From Kitasatospora xanthocidica (GTDB lineage Bacteria; Actinomycetota; Actinomycetes; Streptomycetales; Streptomycetaceae), in assembly GCF_014656195.1 (NCBI RefSeq), contig NZ_BNBY01000047.1:1-47438 (forward strand): DNA of 47,438 bases. The letters are read 5' to 3'. Both the position numbers and the translations under genes were made by a program. The first letter of the stretch is position 1. Each line of letters begins with the position of its first letter. A model generated the notes under the pieces. The model did no database searches, was not told where the DNA came from, and saw only the letters and a program-made list of their open reading frames with translations. Positions 23,742 to 32,584 of this stretch are shown here, one piece after another.

Positions 23742-25133
23742 TCAGAGCGTCGCGAGCAGGGCCGCGATGAGCGTGCGGGCCTGCACGTTGAGGTAGCCGT
23801 CGTAGCGCAGCAGGGTGCTCGCCTGGTGGACGCTGATCCAGGCGAAGTCCGGCGGGACGTCCAGCGGGAAGTCCTCCGGGACCTCGACGATCCGGTACCG
23901 CGAACGGGCCTCGAAGAAACGCCCGCCCTCCTCGGAGAGCACGGTGTTGTAGCGCACCAGGCTCCCGGTGGTGGTCAACGCCTCGGTGAGGAAGCGTGGT
24001 TGGCGCTCCGGTGGCAGGCCGGCGTAGTTGTCCGGGCAGCACTGCACGGTCGGCGCGATCTCGGCGACGTTCGCCAGCCCGGCCTCCACCCGCGCGTGCG
24101 CCAGCAGGTGCAGCACCCCGCCGATCGGCCGGACCAGGAAGGCGGTGACGCCCAGCCCGATCGGCTCGAACAGCGGCTGGGTCCAGCTGGCGACCTCGCG
24201 GTTGGCGGCGCTCACCGCCGCGGCGATCACCTGGAAGTAGCGCCCGTCCCGGTGCCCGATCCGGTCCTCGGTCAGCTGCCAGCCCTCGACCTCGCGCAGC
24301 GGCCGGTACCGCTGGGAGAGCTCGCTGGTCGCCCGCACCCGGGTGAGCCAGCTCAGCACGTCGGTGAGCGACTGGTAGGCGCCCTGGTCCTCGACCCGGG
24401 GGCCGAGCGGGATGGACGACAGCACGGTGCGGGCGTCCATGTTGACCACGTCGTCGAAGCCCAGCAGCCGGTGGATCTGGCCGAGGGTCAGCCACCGGAA
24501 GTCCGGGAGCTCGGGCGGCTCCTCGGTGATCTCCACGACGATGTTGCGGTTGCGCTTGCGCAGGAACCACGCCCCCTGCTCGGACTGCAGCGAGTCCACC
24601 AGGACCTGCCCGGCGGTGGGCGGGACGAAGTGCTCCAGGAAGGTGATGGGCCGGCCGCGGTGCACCCCGGTGTAGTTGCTGCGGGTGGCCTGGACGGTCG
24701 GCGAGAGCTGCACCGAGTTGATGTTCCCCGGCTCCATCTTGGCCTGCATCAGGAAGTGCAGGACGCCGTCGAACTCCTTGGCCACGAAGCCGAGGATGCC
24801 GATCTCGGGCTGGTTGATGATGGGCTGCATCCAGTCGTGCACGTCGGTGTGGATGCGCAGCCCCTCGACGGTGAAGAACCGTCCGCTGTCGTGCCCGAGG
24901 TCGCCGCTCGCGGCGTCGAAGCGCCAGCCGGCCAGGTCGGCGAAGGGGATCCGGGTGACCTCGTGGCGGAAGATCCGCCGGTTCTCCTCCAGCCAGGAGA
25001 GGATCGCCCGGTTGGGGGTCACCGGGCTGTCGGTGGTGGCCGCGGAGCGGGTGAAGCGGCGGATCAGCTCGGTGCGGTAGGTGACGTCGGAGCCGTGCCG
25101 GGAGCCGGTGGCGGCGAGCGGGGCGAGGGTCAT
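23742..25133 (-). CDS. NDP-hexose 2,3-dehydratase
   Basis: Protein of 463 aa made of two homologous halves (each with a GRFFxVxxxxxxxxxREVxxWxQP block and a later QxSPTVQ or EIAPTVQ block), the usual structure of TDP-4-keto-6-deoxyglucose 2,3-dehydratases (TylX3, UrdS and MtmV types). It removes the C2 hydroxyl and leaves a 3-keto sugar for the ketoreductase at 26479. First committed step to 2,6-di- or 2,3,6-trideoxy sugars. Its ATG overlaps the stop of the NDP-glucose synthase by ATGA, so the two are coupled. Confidence 0.95.
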   Translation of the reverse strand: MTLAPLAATGSRHGSDVTYRTELIRRFTRSAATTDSPVTPNRAILSWLEENRRIFRHEVTRIPFADLAGWRFDAASGDLGHDSGRFFTVEGLRIHTDVHDWMQPIINQPEIGILGFVAKEFDGVLHFLMQAKMEPGNINSVQLSPTVQATRSNYTGVHRGRPITFLEHFVPPTAGQVLVDSLQSEQGAWFLRKRNRNIVVEITEEPPELPDFRWLTLGQIHRLLGFDDVVNMDARTVLSSIPLGPRVEDQGAYQSLTDVLSWLTRVRATSELSQRYRPLREVEGWQLTEDRIGHRDGRYFQVIAAAVSAANREVASWTQPLFEPIGLGVTAFLVRPIGGVLHLLAHARVEAGLANVAEIAPTVQCCPDNYAGLPPERQPRFLTEALTTTGSLVRYNTVLSEEGGRFFEARSRYRIVEVPEDFPLDVPPDFAWISVHQASTLLRYDGYLNVQARTLIAALLATL

Positions 25134-26194
25134 CGGGCCACCCGCACCTTCGCCAGGTCGCCGACGATCAGCCGCTGGCTCGCCGCGGCCGGTTCGGCGT
25201 GCAGCTCGGCCCGCCGGCCGATCAGGGAGCCGTCCAGTCCCCGCACCCCGGTGATGGTGGTGCCCTCCAGGACGATCGAGTTCTCGATGCCGGTGGAGTC
25301 CAGCGTGCAGCCCGGGCCGACCGAGGTGTACGGGCCGAGCCGGCTGTCCCGGACCACGGTGCCCGCGGCCACCGTGACCGGCCCGGTCAGCTGGGAGCGG
25401 ACCACCTCGACGCCTTCGGCCAGGACGACGTCGCCGGTGAGCACCGAATGCCGGTCGACGCTGCCGCGGACGTCCCGGCGCAGGGTGTCCAGGACGGCGC
25501 GGTTGCAGTCCAGCAGCCCTTCGACGGTGCCGCTGTCGCGCCAGAACCCGGTGTACTCCAGGGCCCGGACGTCACCGCCGGTGGCGATCAGCTCCCCGAT
25601 GGCGTCGGTGATCTCCAGCTCGCCGCGGCGGCTGGGGCGGATCGCGCGGACGGCCCGGTGCACCGCCGCGGTGAAGAAGTAGACGCCGATCAGCGCCAGG
25701 TCGCTCGGCGGCCGCTCGGGCTTCTCCACCACGGCGTTCACCCGGCCGTCCGCGCCGAGCGAGGCGACCCCGTAGTCGGACGGGTTCGCCACCTTGGTCA
25801 CCAGCACCTGGGCGTCCGGCCGGTCCGCCCGGAACGCCCCGGCGGCCTCGGCCACCCCCTCGGTCAGCACGTTGTCGCCGAGGTACATCAGGAAGTCCTC
25901 CTCGCCGAGGAAGTCCGCCGCGACCGTGACGCAGTGCGCCAGGCCGAGCGGCCGCTCCTGCTGGAGGTAGGTGAGCCGCAGGCCCATCGCCGAGCCGTCG
26001 CCGAACACGGCGGCGACCTGCTCGGCGTGCGGCCCGACGATGACGCCGACCTCCTCGATCCCGCAGTCGCGGATGTTCTCCAGGCAGTGTCCGAGCACGG
26101 GCTTGTTCCCCACCGGGACAAGCTGTTTCGGTATCGAGTACGTGAGCGGGCGCAGGCGGGTGCCTGTCCCTCCGGACAACAACAGAGCCCTCAC
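25130..26194 (-). CDS. Glucose-1-phosphate thymidylyltransferase (long form)
   Basis: Protein of 354 aa from the GTG at 26194 with GAGGAGAAGG upstream. The nucleotidyltransferase signature GGTGTRLRPLTYSIPKQLVPVGNKP (residues 8-32) and YLGDN are followed by a left-handed beta-helix tail (VVRDSRLGPYTSVGPGC), as in StrD/MtmD-like enzymes. It makes dTDP-glucose from glucose-1-phosphate, the first step of the deoxysugar route. The next enzyme, the 4,6-dehydratase, is missing from the window and must be elsewhere. The gene is divergent from the 3-ketoreductase. Confidence 0.93.
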   Translation of the reverse strand: MRALLLSGGTGTRLRPLTYSIPKQLVPVGNKPVLGHCLENIRDCGIEEVGVIVGPHAEQVAAVFGDGSAMGLRLTYLQQERPLGLAHCVTVAADFLGEEDFLMYLGDNVLTEGVAEAAGAFRADRPDAQVLVTKVANPSDYGVASLGADGRVNAVVEKPERPPSDLALIGVYFFTAAVHRAVRAIRPSRRGELEITDAIGELIATGGDVRALEYTGFWRDSGTVEGLLDCNRAVLDTLRRDVRGSVDRHSVLTGDVVLAEGVEVVRSQLTGPVTVAAGTVVRDSRLGPYTSVGPGCTLDSTGIENSIVLEGTTITGVRGLDGSLIGRRAELHAEPAAASQRLIVGDLAKVRVAR

Positions 26195-26344
26195 GGTTGC
26201 CTTCTCCTCACCGCCGCGGCACGCAGTCCGGGCAGGCTCCGGAGCCTCTTGCCCCGGCTGGACACGGAAAGCATGGGTCCGCAGCTGTGCGCTCCCGGTG
26301 GAGCGCACACCAGCCCCAGGCGGGACGATGCTTGGGGCTCGCGT

Positions 26345-26362
26345 TCGAGGGCCGTTCAAGCC
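26345..26362 (+). promoter_or_regulatory. Candidate SARP box before the 3-ketoreductase
   Basis: TCGAGGG (26345) and TCAAGCC (26356), 11 bp apart with a 4-bp spacer, 117-134 bp upstream of the start in the 284 bp divergent promoter region. Weaker than the fourfold site at 2529. Confidence 0.4.
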
Positions 26363-26478
26363 GGGTGGTTCGCGACGGCGGGCGTCCGGGCTGGACGGCG
26401 CCTCCAGCGGGCGCCCCCAGGCTGGCCCGAACACAGGCCAAGCCGGACGGCGCGGGCCCGGTCACAGCGGAGGCGACC

Positions 26479-27471
26479 ATGGACCAGAACCGACTCGAGC
26501 CGCCCGCCCTGAGGATGGGCGTGCTCGGCTGCTCGGACATCGCGTGGCGCCGGGCCCTGCCCGCGCTGGCCGCCGACCCCTCGGTGGAACTGGTCGCGGT
26601 GGCCAGCCGGGAGGAGGGCAAGGCCCGCCGGTTCGCCGAGCGCTTCGGCTGCGAGGCGGTCACCGGCTACCGCGCCCTGGTGGACCGGGCCGACGTCGAC
26701 GGCCTCTACGTCCCGGTGCCGGCCGCCCTGCACGAGCCGTGGGTGGAGGCGGCGCTGCGGGCCGGCAAGCACGTGCTCTGCGAGAAGCCGCTGACCGTCG
26801 ACGCGTCGGCCACCCGCCGGCTCGCCGCGCTCGCCGCCGCCCGCGGGCTGGTGCTGCTGGAGAACTTCATGTTCCAGTTCCACGCCCAGCACCAGGCCGT
26901 CCGGGACCTGCTCGAACAGGGTGTGATCGGTGAACTGCGCGGCGTGCGGGCGGTGTTCACCATACCGGCGCTGCACCCCGACGACATCCGCTACCGGCCC
27001 GAACTCGGCGGCGGCTGCCTGCTCGACGTCGGCGGCTACCCGGTCCGCACCGCCCAGCTCTTCCTCGGCCCCGACCTGCGGGTGGCCGGCGCGGTCGCCG
27101 TGCGCGACCCCGGTTCCGGCGTGGACGTGGCCGGCGCCGCCCTGCTGGTCTCCACCGAGGGCGTCAGCGCCCAGCTGACGTACGGGATGTCGCACGGCTA
27201 CCGCTCGGCGTACGAGCTGGCCGGCAGCGAGGGGCGGATCGTCCTGGACCGGGCGTACACCCCGCCGGCCGACCACCGGCCGGTGCTGCGGGTGGAGACC
27301 AAGGGCGGGTCCGAGGAGATCACGCTGCCCGCCGACGACCAGTGGGCCGAGCTGGTGCGCGTCTTCACGGAGGCCGCGCGGGGCGCCCGGAACCTCGATC
27401 GCTACAGCGAACTGACCCTCCGCCAGGCCGAATTGGTGGAGGGGATCCAGCGGGCCGCCGGCCTCCGCTGA
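26479..27471 (+). CDS. NDP-hexose 3-ketoreductase (Gfo/Idh/MocA family)
   Basis: Protein of 330 aa. The N-terminal Rossmann fold (RMGVLGCSDIAWRRALPAL) is followed by the family Lys in CEKPLTVD (about residue 102) and a C-terminal alpha/beta domain with GGGCLLDVGGYPV. It pairs with the 2,3-dehydratase, reducing the C3 ketone to set that hydroxyl before 3-deoxygenation or glycosyl transfer. The ATG has GGAGG upstream. First gene of a plus-strand sugar run ending with the glycosyltransferase at 30202. Confidence 0.92.
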   Translation: MDQNRLEPPALRMGVLGCSDIAWRRALPALAADPSVELVAVASREEGKARRFAERFGCEAVTGYRALVDRADVDGLYVPVPAALHEPWVEAALRAGKHVLCEKPLTVDASATRRLAALAAARGLVLLENFMFQFHAQHQAVRDLLEQGVIGELRGVRAVFTIPALHPDDIRYRPELGGGCLLDVGGYPVRTAQLFLGPDLRVAGAVAVRDPGSGVDVAGAALLVSTEGVSAQLTYGMSHGYRSAYELAGSEGRIVLDRAYTPPADHRPVLRVETKGGSEEITLPADDQWAELVRVFTEAARGARNLDRYSELTLRQAELVEGIQRAAGLR

Positions 27472-27588
27472 GCCCCGGCCCGGGGGGACTCCAACGGGCT
27501 TCGACCGACCGTCCGCACCATCGACCGCGAAACGGGCCCCGCGAGGCGGGCGAACCCGCGGCCGTGCCTACTGCCTGGAGGAATGACG

Positions 27589-28938
27589 GTGAACGATCGC
27601 CGCGATCTACTGATCGAACAGGTCCGGGAGTACCATCGCGAGATCAGCGTGGAGCAGGAGTTCGTGCCGGGGGTCACCCCGCTGCTGCCGGCCGGCGCCG
27701 TGCTGGCGGAGGAGGACCGGGTCGCGCTGGTCTCGGCCGCCCTCGACCTGCGGATGACCTCCGGGGACATCTCGGTGCGCTTCGAGCGCGCGCTCGCCCG
27801 CCGCCTCGGCCTGCGCAAGGCCCACATGGTCAACTCCGGTTCCTCGGCCAACCTGCTCGCCCTCTCGGCGCTCACCGCGCACGAACTCGGCGAGCGCCGG
27901 CTCCGCCCCGGCGACGAGGTGATCACGGTGGCGGCCGGCTTCCCGACCACGGTGAACCCGATCATCCAGAACGGCCTGGTGCCGGTCTTCGTCGACATCG
28001 AACTGGGCACCTACAACACCACCCCGGAGCGGGTCGCCGCGGCGATCGGGCCGCGCACCCGGGCCATCATGATCGCCCACCCGCTGGGGAACCCGTACCA
28101 GGCCGAGGAGTTGGCCGAACTCGCCCGCGAGCACGGGCTGCACTTCGTCGAGGACAACTGCGACGCGCTCGGCTCCACCTACCGCGGCCGGCTCACCGGC
28201 ACCTTCGGCGACCTCAGCACGGTGAGCTTCTACCCGGCGCACCACATCACCACCGGCGAGGGCGGCTGCGTGCTCACCCGCAGCGTCAAACTGGCCCGGC
28301 TGGTGGAGTCCTACCGGGACTGGGGCCGGGACTGCTGGTGCCTCCCCGGCAAGGACAACACCTGCCTGAAGCGCTTCGAGCACCAGATGGGGACGCTGCC
28401 GCCCGGCTACGACCACAAGTACATCTTCTCCCACATCGGGTACAACCTGAAGTCGACGGACCTCCAAGCGGCCCTGGGGGAGACCCAGTTGACCAAGCTG
28501 GACGAGTTCGGCCGGCTGCGCCGCCGCAACTGGGCCCGGCTGCGCGAGGCGCTGGACGGGCTGCCCGGCCTGCTGCTGCCCCGCCCCACCGAGGGCAGCG
28601 ACCCGAGCTGGTTCGGCTTCGTCATCACGGTGCTGCCGGACGCCCCCTACACCCGGGCCGAGCTGGTGGCCTTCCTGGAGGCGCGGGCGATCGGCACCCG
28701 GCGCTTCTTCGCCGGCAACCTCACCCGCCAGCCCGCCTACGCCCACGCGAACTACCGGGTCGCCGGGACGCTGGAGAACAGCGACACCGTCACCGAGCAC
28801 ACCTTCTGGATCGGCGTCCACCCCCGGCTCACCCCGGAGATGGTGGACTACCTCGCCGAATCGGTACGGGAGTTCGTGACCTCCCGGCGCAGCCCGGTGC
28901 TGGCCGTCCCGGACCTCCCCGGGCGGGCCGGAGCCTGA
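27589..28938 (+). CDS. NDP-hexose 3,4-dehydratase (PLP and [2Fe-2S], E1/SpnQ type)
   Basis: Protein of 449 aa in the DegT/DnrJ aminotransferase fold, but the PLP Lys is replaced by His219 (FYPAHHITTGEGG), the mark of C3-deoxygenating dehydratases. Four Cys at 191, 249, 251 and 259 exactly fit the E1 iron-sulfur pattern C-X57-C-X1-C-X7-C. It therefore removes the sugar C3 hydroxyl, giving 2,3,6-trideoxyhexoses such as rhodinose or amicetose when combined with the 2,3-dehydratase. The GTG at 27589 is preferred: GGAGG is 7 bases upstream of it but only 1 base from the ATG at 27583. A dedicated E3-type reductase is not seen; host ferredoxin systems may serve. Confidence 0.95.
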   Translation: MNDRRDLLIEQVREYHREISVEQEFVPGVTPLLPAGAVLAEEDRVALVSAALDLRMTSGDISVRFERALARRLGLRKAHMVNSGSSANLLALSALTAHELGERRLRPGDEVITVAAGFPTTVNPIIQNGLVPVFVDIELGTYNTTPERVAAAIGPRTRAIMIAHPLGNPYQAEELAELAREHGLHFVEDNCDALGSTYRGRLTGTFGDLSTVSFYPAHHITTGEGGCVLTRSVKLARLVESYRDWGRDCWCLPGKDNTCLKRFEHQMGTLPPGYDHKYIFSHIGYNLKSTDLQAALGETQLTKLDEFGRLRRRNWARLREALDGLPGLLLPRPTEGSDPSWFGFVITVLPDAPYTRAELVAFLEARAIGTRRFFAGNLTRQPAYAHANYRVAGTLENSDTVTEHTFWIGVHPRLTPEMVDYLAESVREFVTSRRSPVLAVPDLPGRAGA

Positions 28939-29005
28939 CGAGCCGGGGAACGGAGCCCGGTGCCCGGGGCCGGAGAGCAATGACCGTACCGATCGAGGAG
29001 CTGCT

Positions 29006-30202
29006 GTGCGTGTGATCGTGAATGCCCTGGTGCTCACCCATCTGATGCCGATGGTGCCGGTCGCCTGGGGTCTGCGGCTGGCCGGCCACGACGTGCTGGT
29101 GGTCGGCGACGCGGAGGTGGCCAGGGCGGCGGGCCGGGCCGGACTGCCCAGCCGCCGGGTCGGCCCGGCGGACGGCGGCGCCGAGCGCTGGAGCCGGCCG
29201 CTGGTCGCCAAGTCCCCCTTCGCCGTGGCCGGTTCGGGCAGCAAGGGGCCGAGCGAGGAGCCGCCGTGGGCGCAGATGGGGCAGCGCTGGCTGGCCCGGC
29301 TGGACACCTACATCGACGAGTACCTGGAGCTCGCGCGGGCCTGGCGGCCCGACCTGATCATCACCGACCCGCTGGAGTGGGGCGGGCTGGTGGTCGGCGG
29401 CGCACTCGGCGTCCCGGTGGTGGTGCACCGCTGGGGCCTGGACAACATGAGCTCCTCGCTGCTCGCGCCCGGCAAGCTGGCGCTGCACGAGCTGTGCGTC
29501 CGGCTGGGCTCGCCGGACGGCCTGCCCGATCCGGTGCTGGTGGTGGACCCCTGCCCGCCCAGCGTGCAGTCCCCGAACGTGACCCCGGCCGAGCCCGTGC
29601 GCTTCGTGCCGTACAACGGGACGGCGCCGCTGCCGGACTGGGTGCTCGGGCCGCGCCCGGAGCGCCGGGTGTTCGTCAGCCTCGGCGCCTGGGGGACCGG
29701 ACGGCTGGCCGAGCAGGGCAAGCTGGACTCGATCGTGGACAGCATCGCGGCCGCCGTCCACGAGGTGGACGAGGTCGAGGCGGTGCTCTTCCTGGAGGAG
29801 CGCTTCCGCGAGACGCTCGGGCCGCTGCCCTCGACGGTCCGGGTCGCCGACCCGCTGCCGGTCAACCTCTGCCTCCCGTACGGCGACGCGATCATCCACC
29901 ACGGCGGCTCCGGCACGGCGCTCACCGCGTTCTACTACGGCGTGCCGCAGCTGGTCCTCGCCCAGGACGGGCCGCTGCTGGTGCCCAACGCGGAGCGGGT
30001 CGAGGCCAGTGGCGGCGGGCGGGGCATCGTCGACGAGCGGGAGCGCGACGACCCGGCGGCGATCGGCAAGGCGCTCGGCGAGATCCTCACCGAGGAGCGG
30101 TTCCGGGAGGGGGCCGAGCGGATCCGCCGGGAGATGGCCGCGATGCCCTCGCCCGGGCTGCTCGGCGACCTGCTGGAGGGCATCGCCCTGGGGCGTGTCT
30201 GA
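29006..30202 (+). CDS. Second GT1-family glycosyltransferase
   Basis: Protein of 398 aa, GT-B fold like the enzyme at 3757. The N-terminal MRVIVNALVLTHLMPMVPVAWGLRLAGHDVLVV is the acceptor domain; the C-terminal AIIHHGGSGTAL and VLAQDGPLLVPNAERV bind the nucleotide-sugar. Its placement directly after the trideoxysugar genes suggests it uses their product. GTG start with GAGGAG upstream. Two GTs allow two sugar sites or a chain if one acts iteratively. A perfect terminator follows. Confidence 0.92.
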   Translation: MRVIVNALVLTHLMPMVPVAWGLRLAGHDVLVVGDAEVARAAGRAGLPSRRVGPADGGAERWSRPLVAKSPFAVAGSGSKGPSEEPPWAQMGQRWLARLDTYIDEYLELARAWRPDLIITDPLEWGGLVVGGALGVPVVVHRWGLDNMSSSLLAPGKLALHELCVRLGSPDGLPDPVLVVDPCPPSVQSPNVTPAEPVRFVPYNGTAPLPDWVLGPRPERRVFVSLGAWGTGRLAEQGKLDSIVDSIAAAVHEVDEVEAVLFLEERFRETLGPLPSTVRVADPLPVNLCLPYGDAIIHHGGSGTALTAFYYGVPQLVLAQDGPLLVPNAERVEASGGGRGIVDERERDDPAAIGKALGEILTEERFREGAERIRREMAAMPSPGLLGDLLEGIALGRV

Positions 30203-30224
30203 CCGCGGCCGGACCGGGTACGAC

Positions 30225-30259
30225 AGCGCCGCCCGCCCGGGATCCGGGCGGGCGGCGCT
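30225..30259 (+). terminator. Perfect 16-bp-arm terminator
   Basis: AGCGCCGCCCGCCCGG, GAT loop, exact reverse complement, 22 bp past the glycosyltransferase stop. Confidence 0.9.
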
Positions 30260-30277
30260 CTCGTACCGGAGGAGGCC

Positions 30278-30456
30278 CTAGGGCGCGTCTTCAAACCCCC
30301 GCCTGCGGGGCGACGCCGGGGCACGCGCCTCGCCGCGTTGTCGTCGGTCGCCGATGCTCCGCATGGACTCCCTCCTCCGCCTTGCGATGCACGCACCCCA
30401 ACGCCGCCCCGCCCGCCCTGGCGGGCGGACGACGGGGGTTTGAAGACGGGCCCTAG
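30278..30456. mobile_element. Candidate MITE, 179 bp, with 24-bp terminal inverted repeats and TA ends
   Basis: Ends CTAGGGCGCGTCTTCAAACC.. (30278-30301) and its complement (30433-30456) match at 23 of 24 positions. Each end carries a TA, which fits the TA target duplication of IS630/Tc1-type elements. The interior has no gene and is GC-rich with short inverted repeats. The right-end TA supplies the stop codon of the mutase small subunit. I recall similar sequences in other Streptomyces genomes, but could not check. Confidence 0.7.
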
Positions 30457-30848
30457 CCGACCGGGCGGCCGGCGACCAGTGAGACCTGCTCGGCGATCCG
30501 CTCCAGCGGGGTGCCCGGGCCGAAGATGGCCCGGACCCCGGCCTTCTCCATGGCGGGCCGGTCCTCGTCCGGGATGATCCCGCCGAGGACGACCGGGATG
30601 GACTCGGCGCCCTGCGCGCGCAGGGCCTCGAACACGGCGGGCACGATGGCGTGGTGGTTCCCCGACAGGCTGGAGATCCCGAGCACGTCCGCGTCCTCCT
30701 GCACGGCGGCCCGCACGGCGCCGTCCGCCAGCTGGTTGCCCAGGTAGACGACCTCCATCCCGCGTTGGGTGAGGTAGCGGGAGACGACCAGCGCGCCCCG
30801 GTAGTGCGAGTCGAGGCCCGGTTTGAAGATGACGACCTTGATCGGCAT
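30453..30848 (-). CDS. Cobalamin-binding small subunit of an acyl-CoA mutase
   Basis: Protein of 131 aa with the B12-binding Rossmann fold: base-off motif D13-x-H15-xx-G18 (LDSHYRG), SSLSGNHH and VVLGGIIPDED. Length and motifs match the small subunits of isobutyryl-, hydroxyisobutyryl- and ethylmalonyl-type mutases. It pairs with the large subunit encoded 80 bp upstream in the same operon. The TAG stop lies in the end of the adjacent MITE, so the last residues may have been altered by the insertion; the end (VSLVAGRPVG) looks near the normal length. The ATG has GAGGGG upstream. Confidence 0.93.
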   Translation of the reverse strand: MPIKVVIFKPGLDSHYRGALVVSRYLTQRGMEVVYLGNQLADGAVRAAVQEDADVLGISSLSGNHHAIVPAVFEALRAQGAESIPVVLGGIIPDEDRPAMEKAGVRAIFGPGTPLERIAEQVSLVAGRPVG

Positions 30849-30879
30849 GACTGACCCCTCGGTTCGTCGACTGCTGTTC

Positions 30880-30930
30880 GGTTGCCGCTCGGTGCCGCTC
30901 GGGTGCCGCTCGGCTCAACGGTTGCCGCTC
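30880..30930. repeat. Degenerate repeats of GGTGCCGCTC
   Basis: Three adjacent copies and a fourth after ten bases, in the spacer between the two mutase subunit genes and overlapping the large-subunit stop. Confidence 0.6.
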
Positions 30931-32584
30931 AGCTCAGCGGCTGCTGCCAGCCCCCGTGCCGGTCCCGGAAGACCTGGCAGCACTCGCCCAGCGTGGCGCC
31001 CGCCCGGGCCGCGTCGATCAGCACGGGCATGGTGTTCCCCTCCGAGACCACGCAGGCGTCGAGCCGCCGCAGGGCGCGGGCCACGGCGGCCTCGTCCCGG
31101 GAGCGCCGCCACCGGTCGAGCCGGGCGCGCTGACGGGGCAACGTCTCCGGCACCGCGAAGGTGCCGACCGACTGCGCGGAGCCGGTGTCCGCGGTGTTCA
31201 CCCCGACCACCACGCGCTTGCCGCTGTCGACGTCGCCGACGTCGCGGTAGGCCCGGTCGAGGATCTCGGTGTGCACCCAGCCCTGCTCGACGGCGGCCAC
31301 GATCCCGCCCAGGGCGTCGATCTTCCCCAGCGTCTCGCCGATCCGGCGGTCGAACTCGTCGGTCAGGCTCTCCACGAAGTACGAGCCGGCCAGCGGGTCG
31401 ATCGTCCGGGCGGCGCCCGTCTCGGCGAGCAGGATCTGCTGGGTGCGCAGCGCCGTCAGCGCGGCGTCCTCGGACGGGATGCAGAGCGCCTCGTCGTAGG
31501 CGCACAGGTGCAGGGACTGCGCGCCGCCCAGCACCGCGGACAGGCCCTGCAGCGCGGCCCTGGCCACGTTGTTGAGCGGCTGCTGCGCGGTCAGCGAGGA
31601 CCCGGCGGTCTGCACGTGGAACCGCAGCCGGGTGCTGCGCGGGTCGGCGGGGGCGAAGCGCCCGGTCAGCTCCCGGTGGTAGACCCGGCGCGCCGAACGG
31701 AACTTCGCCGCCTCCTCGAAGAAGTCCCCGGCCGCGGTGAAGAAGGCCGACAGCGAACCGGCCACCTCGTCGACGGCCAGGCCGCGCGCCCGCATCTCCT
31801 CGATGGTGGCCACCGCGTTCGCGACGACCAGGGCGACCTCCAGCACCGCGTCCGCGCCGGCCTCGCGGTAGTTGTAGCCGGTGAAGCTGACCGGGTGCCA
31901 GCGCGGCAGGTTCCGGGCGCAGTACTCGACCACGTCCATCGCCAGCCGGAAGGAGAAGTGCGGGGCGAGCGTGTTCGGCGCGGTCAGGACGACCGTCTCC
32001 ATCATGAAGTCGTTCTGGAGGGTGCCGGAGAGCGACGCCGGGTCGTACCCGGCCTGCTCGGCGGCGGCGAGGTACATCGCCAGCACCGCGCCCGCCGCGA
32101 CCGGGTGGGACAGCACCAGCGAGACGCTGACCCGGTCCAGCGGCACGCCGTCGTACAGCGCGAGCATGTCGCCCACCGAGTCGACGGCCACGCCGCCGAG
32201 CCCGGCGTCCGCGCTGCCCCAGGCGTCGTCGCTGTCGTAGCCGCGGTTGGTGGGGTAGTCGAACACCGTGTTGACGGCGGTGGCGCCCTCCGCCAGCAGC
32301 ATCCGCATCCGGCGGTTGGTGTCCTCGGCGGTGCCGAACCCGGCCAGCGGGCGGATGCTCCACCGCCGCCCGGAGTACATCGTGGGGTACACCCCGCGGG
32401 TGTACGGCGGGGCCCCGGGCACACCGAGGCCGGCGGCGTGGTCGGCCGGCAGGTCGCCGGGGCCGTACAGCGGCCGGACCGGCAGGCCGCTGTCGGTGAC
32501 GGTGTCACCGACGGCGGCGCCGTGCTCCGCCCGCCAGCGGGCGACGTCCGGGTCGGCCGCGGGCGGGCGGCCGGGGCCGGCCAC
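30929..32584 (-). CDS. Acyl-CoA mutase large subunit with divergent active site
   Basis: Protein of 551 aa, methylmalonyl-CoA mutase-type TIM barrel. The CoA-binding RRWSIR stretch (R73, S76, R78), FDYPTNRGYDSDD and QSLHLCAYDEA are conserved. Compared by eye with methylmalonyl-CoA mutase (MCM), the Tyr89 position is Leu80, Arg207 (carboxylate binding) is about Leu200, and the gating His244 is Asn238 (GYNYREAG). MCM activity is therefore unlikely; a non-carboxylated or differently branched acyl-CoA is expected. Hydroxyisobutyryl- and pivalyl-CoA mutases also have an aliphatic residue at the first site. The GTG start follows the KASIII stop directly (TGA-GTG) without a clear ribosome binding site, so translation is probably by reinitiation. 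Confidence 0.9.
   Translation of the reverse strand: MAGPGRPPAADPDVARWRAEHGAAVGDTVTDSGLPVRPLYGPGDLPADHAAGLGVPGAPPYTRGVYPTMYSGRRWSIRPLAGFGTAEDTNRRMRMLLAEGATAVNTVFDYPTNRGYDSDDAWGSADAGLGGVAVDSVGDMLALYDGVPLDRVSVSLVLSHPVAAGAVLAMYLAAAEQAGYDPASLSGTLQNDFMMETVVLTAPNTLAPHFSFRLAMDVVEYCARNLPRWHPVSFTGYNYREAGADAVLEVALVVANAVATIEEMRARGLAVDEVAGSLSAFFTAAGDFFEEAAKFRSARRVYHRELTGRFAPADPRSTRLRFHVQTAGSSLTAQQPLNNVARAALQGLSAVLGGAQSLHLCAYDEALCIPSEDAALTALRTQQILLAETGAARTIDPLAGSYFVESLTDEFDRRIGETLGKIDALGGIVAAVEQGWVHTEILDRAYRDVGDVDSGKRVVVGVNTADTGSAQSVGTFAVPETLPRQRARLDRWRRSRDEAAVARALRRLDACVVSEGNTMPVLIDAARAGATLGECCQVFRDRHGGWQQPLS

Noticed and set aside
27501..27527. Two TCGACCG motifs before the 3,4-dehydratase as a SARP box
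   Set aside because: Spacing is 20 bp, off the 11-bp period.
30453..32584. Housekeeping methylmalonyl-CoA mutase
   Set aside because: Two-subunit small form, operon with a KASIII acyltransferase, and loss of the Tyr/Arg/His residues that define methylmalonyl-CoA mutase.
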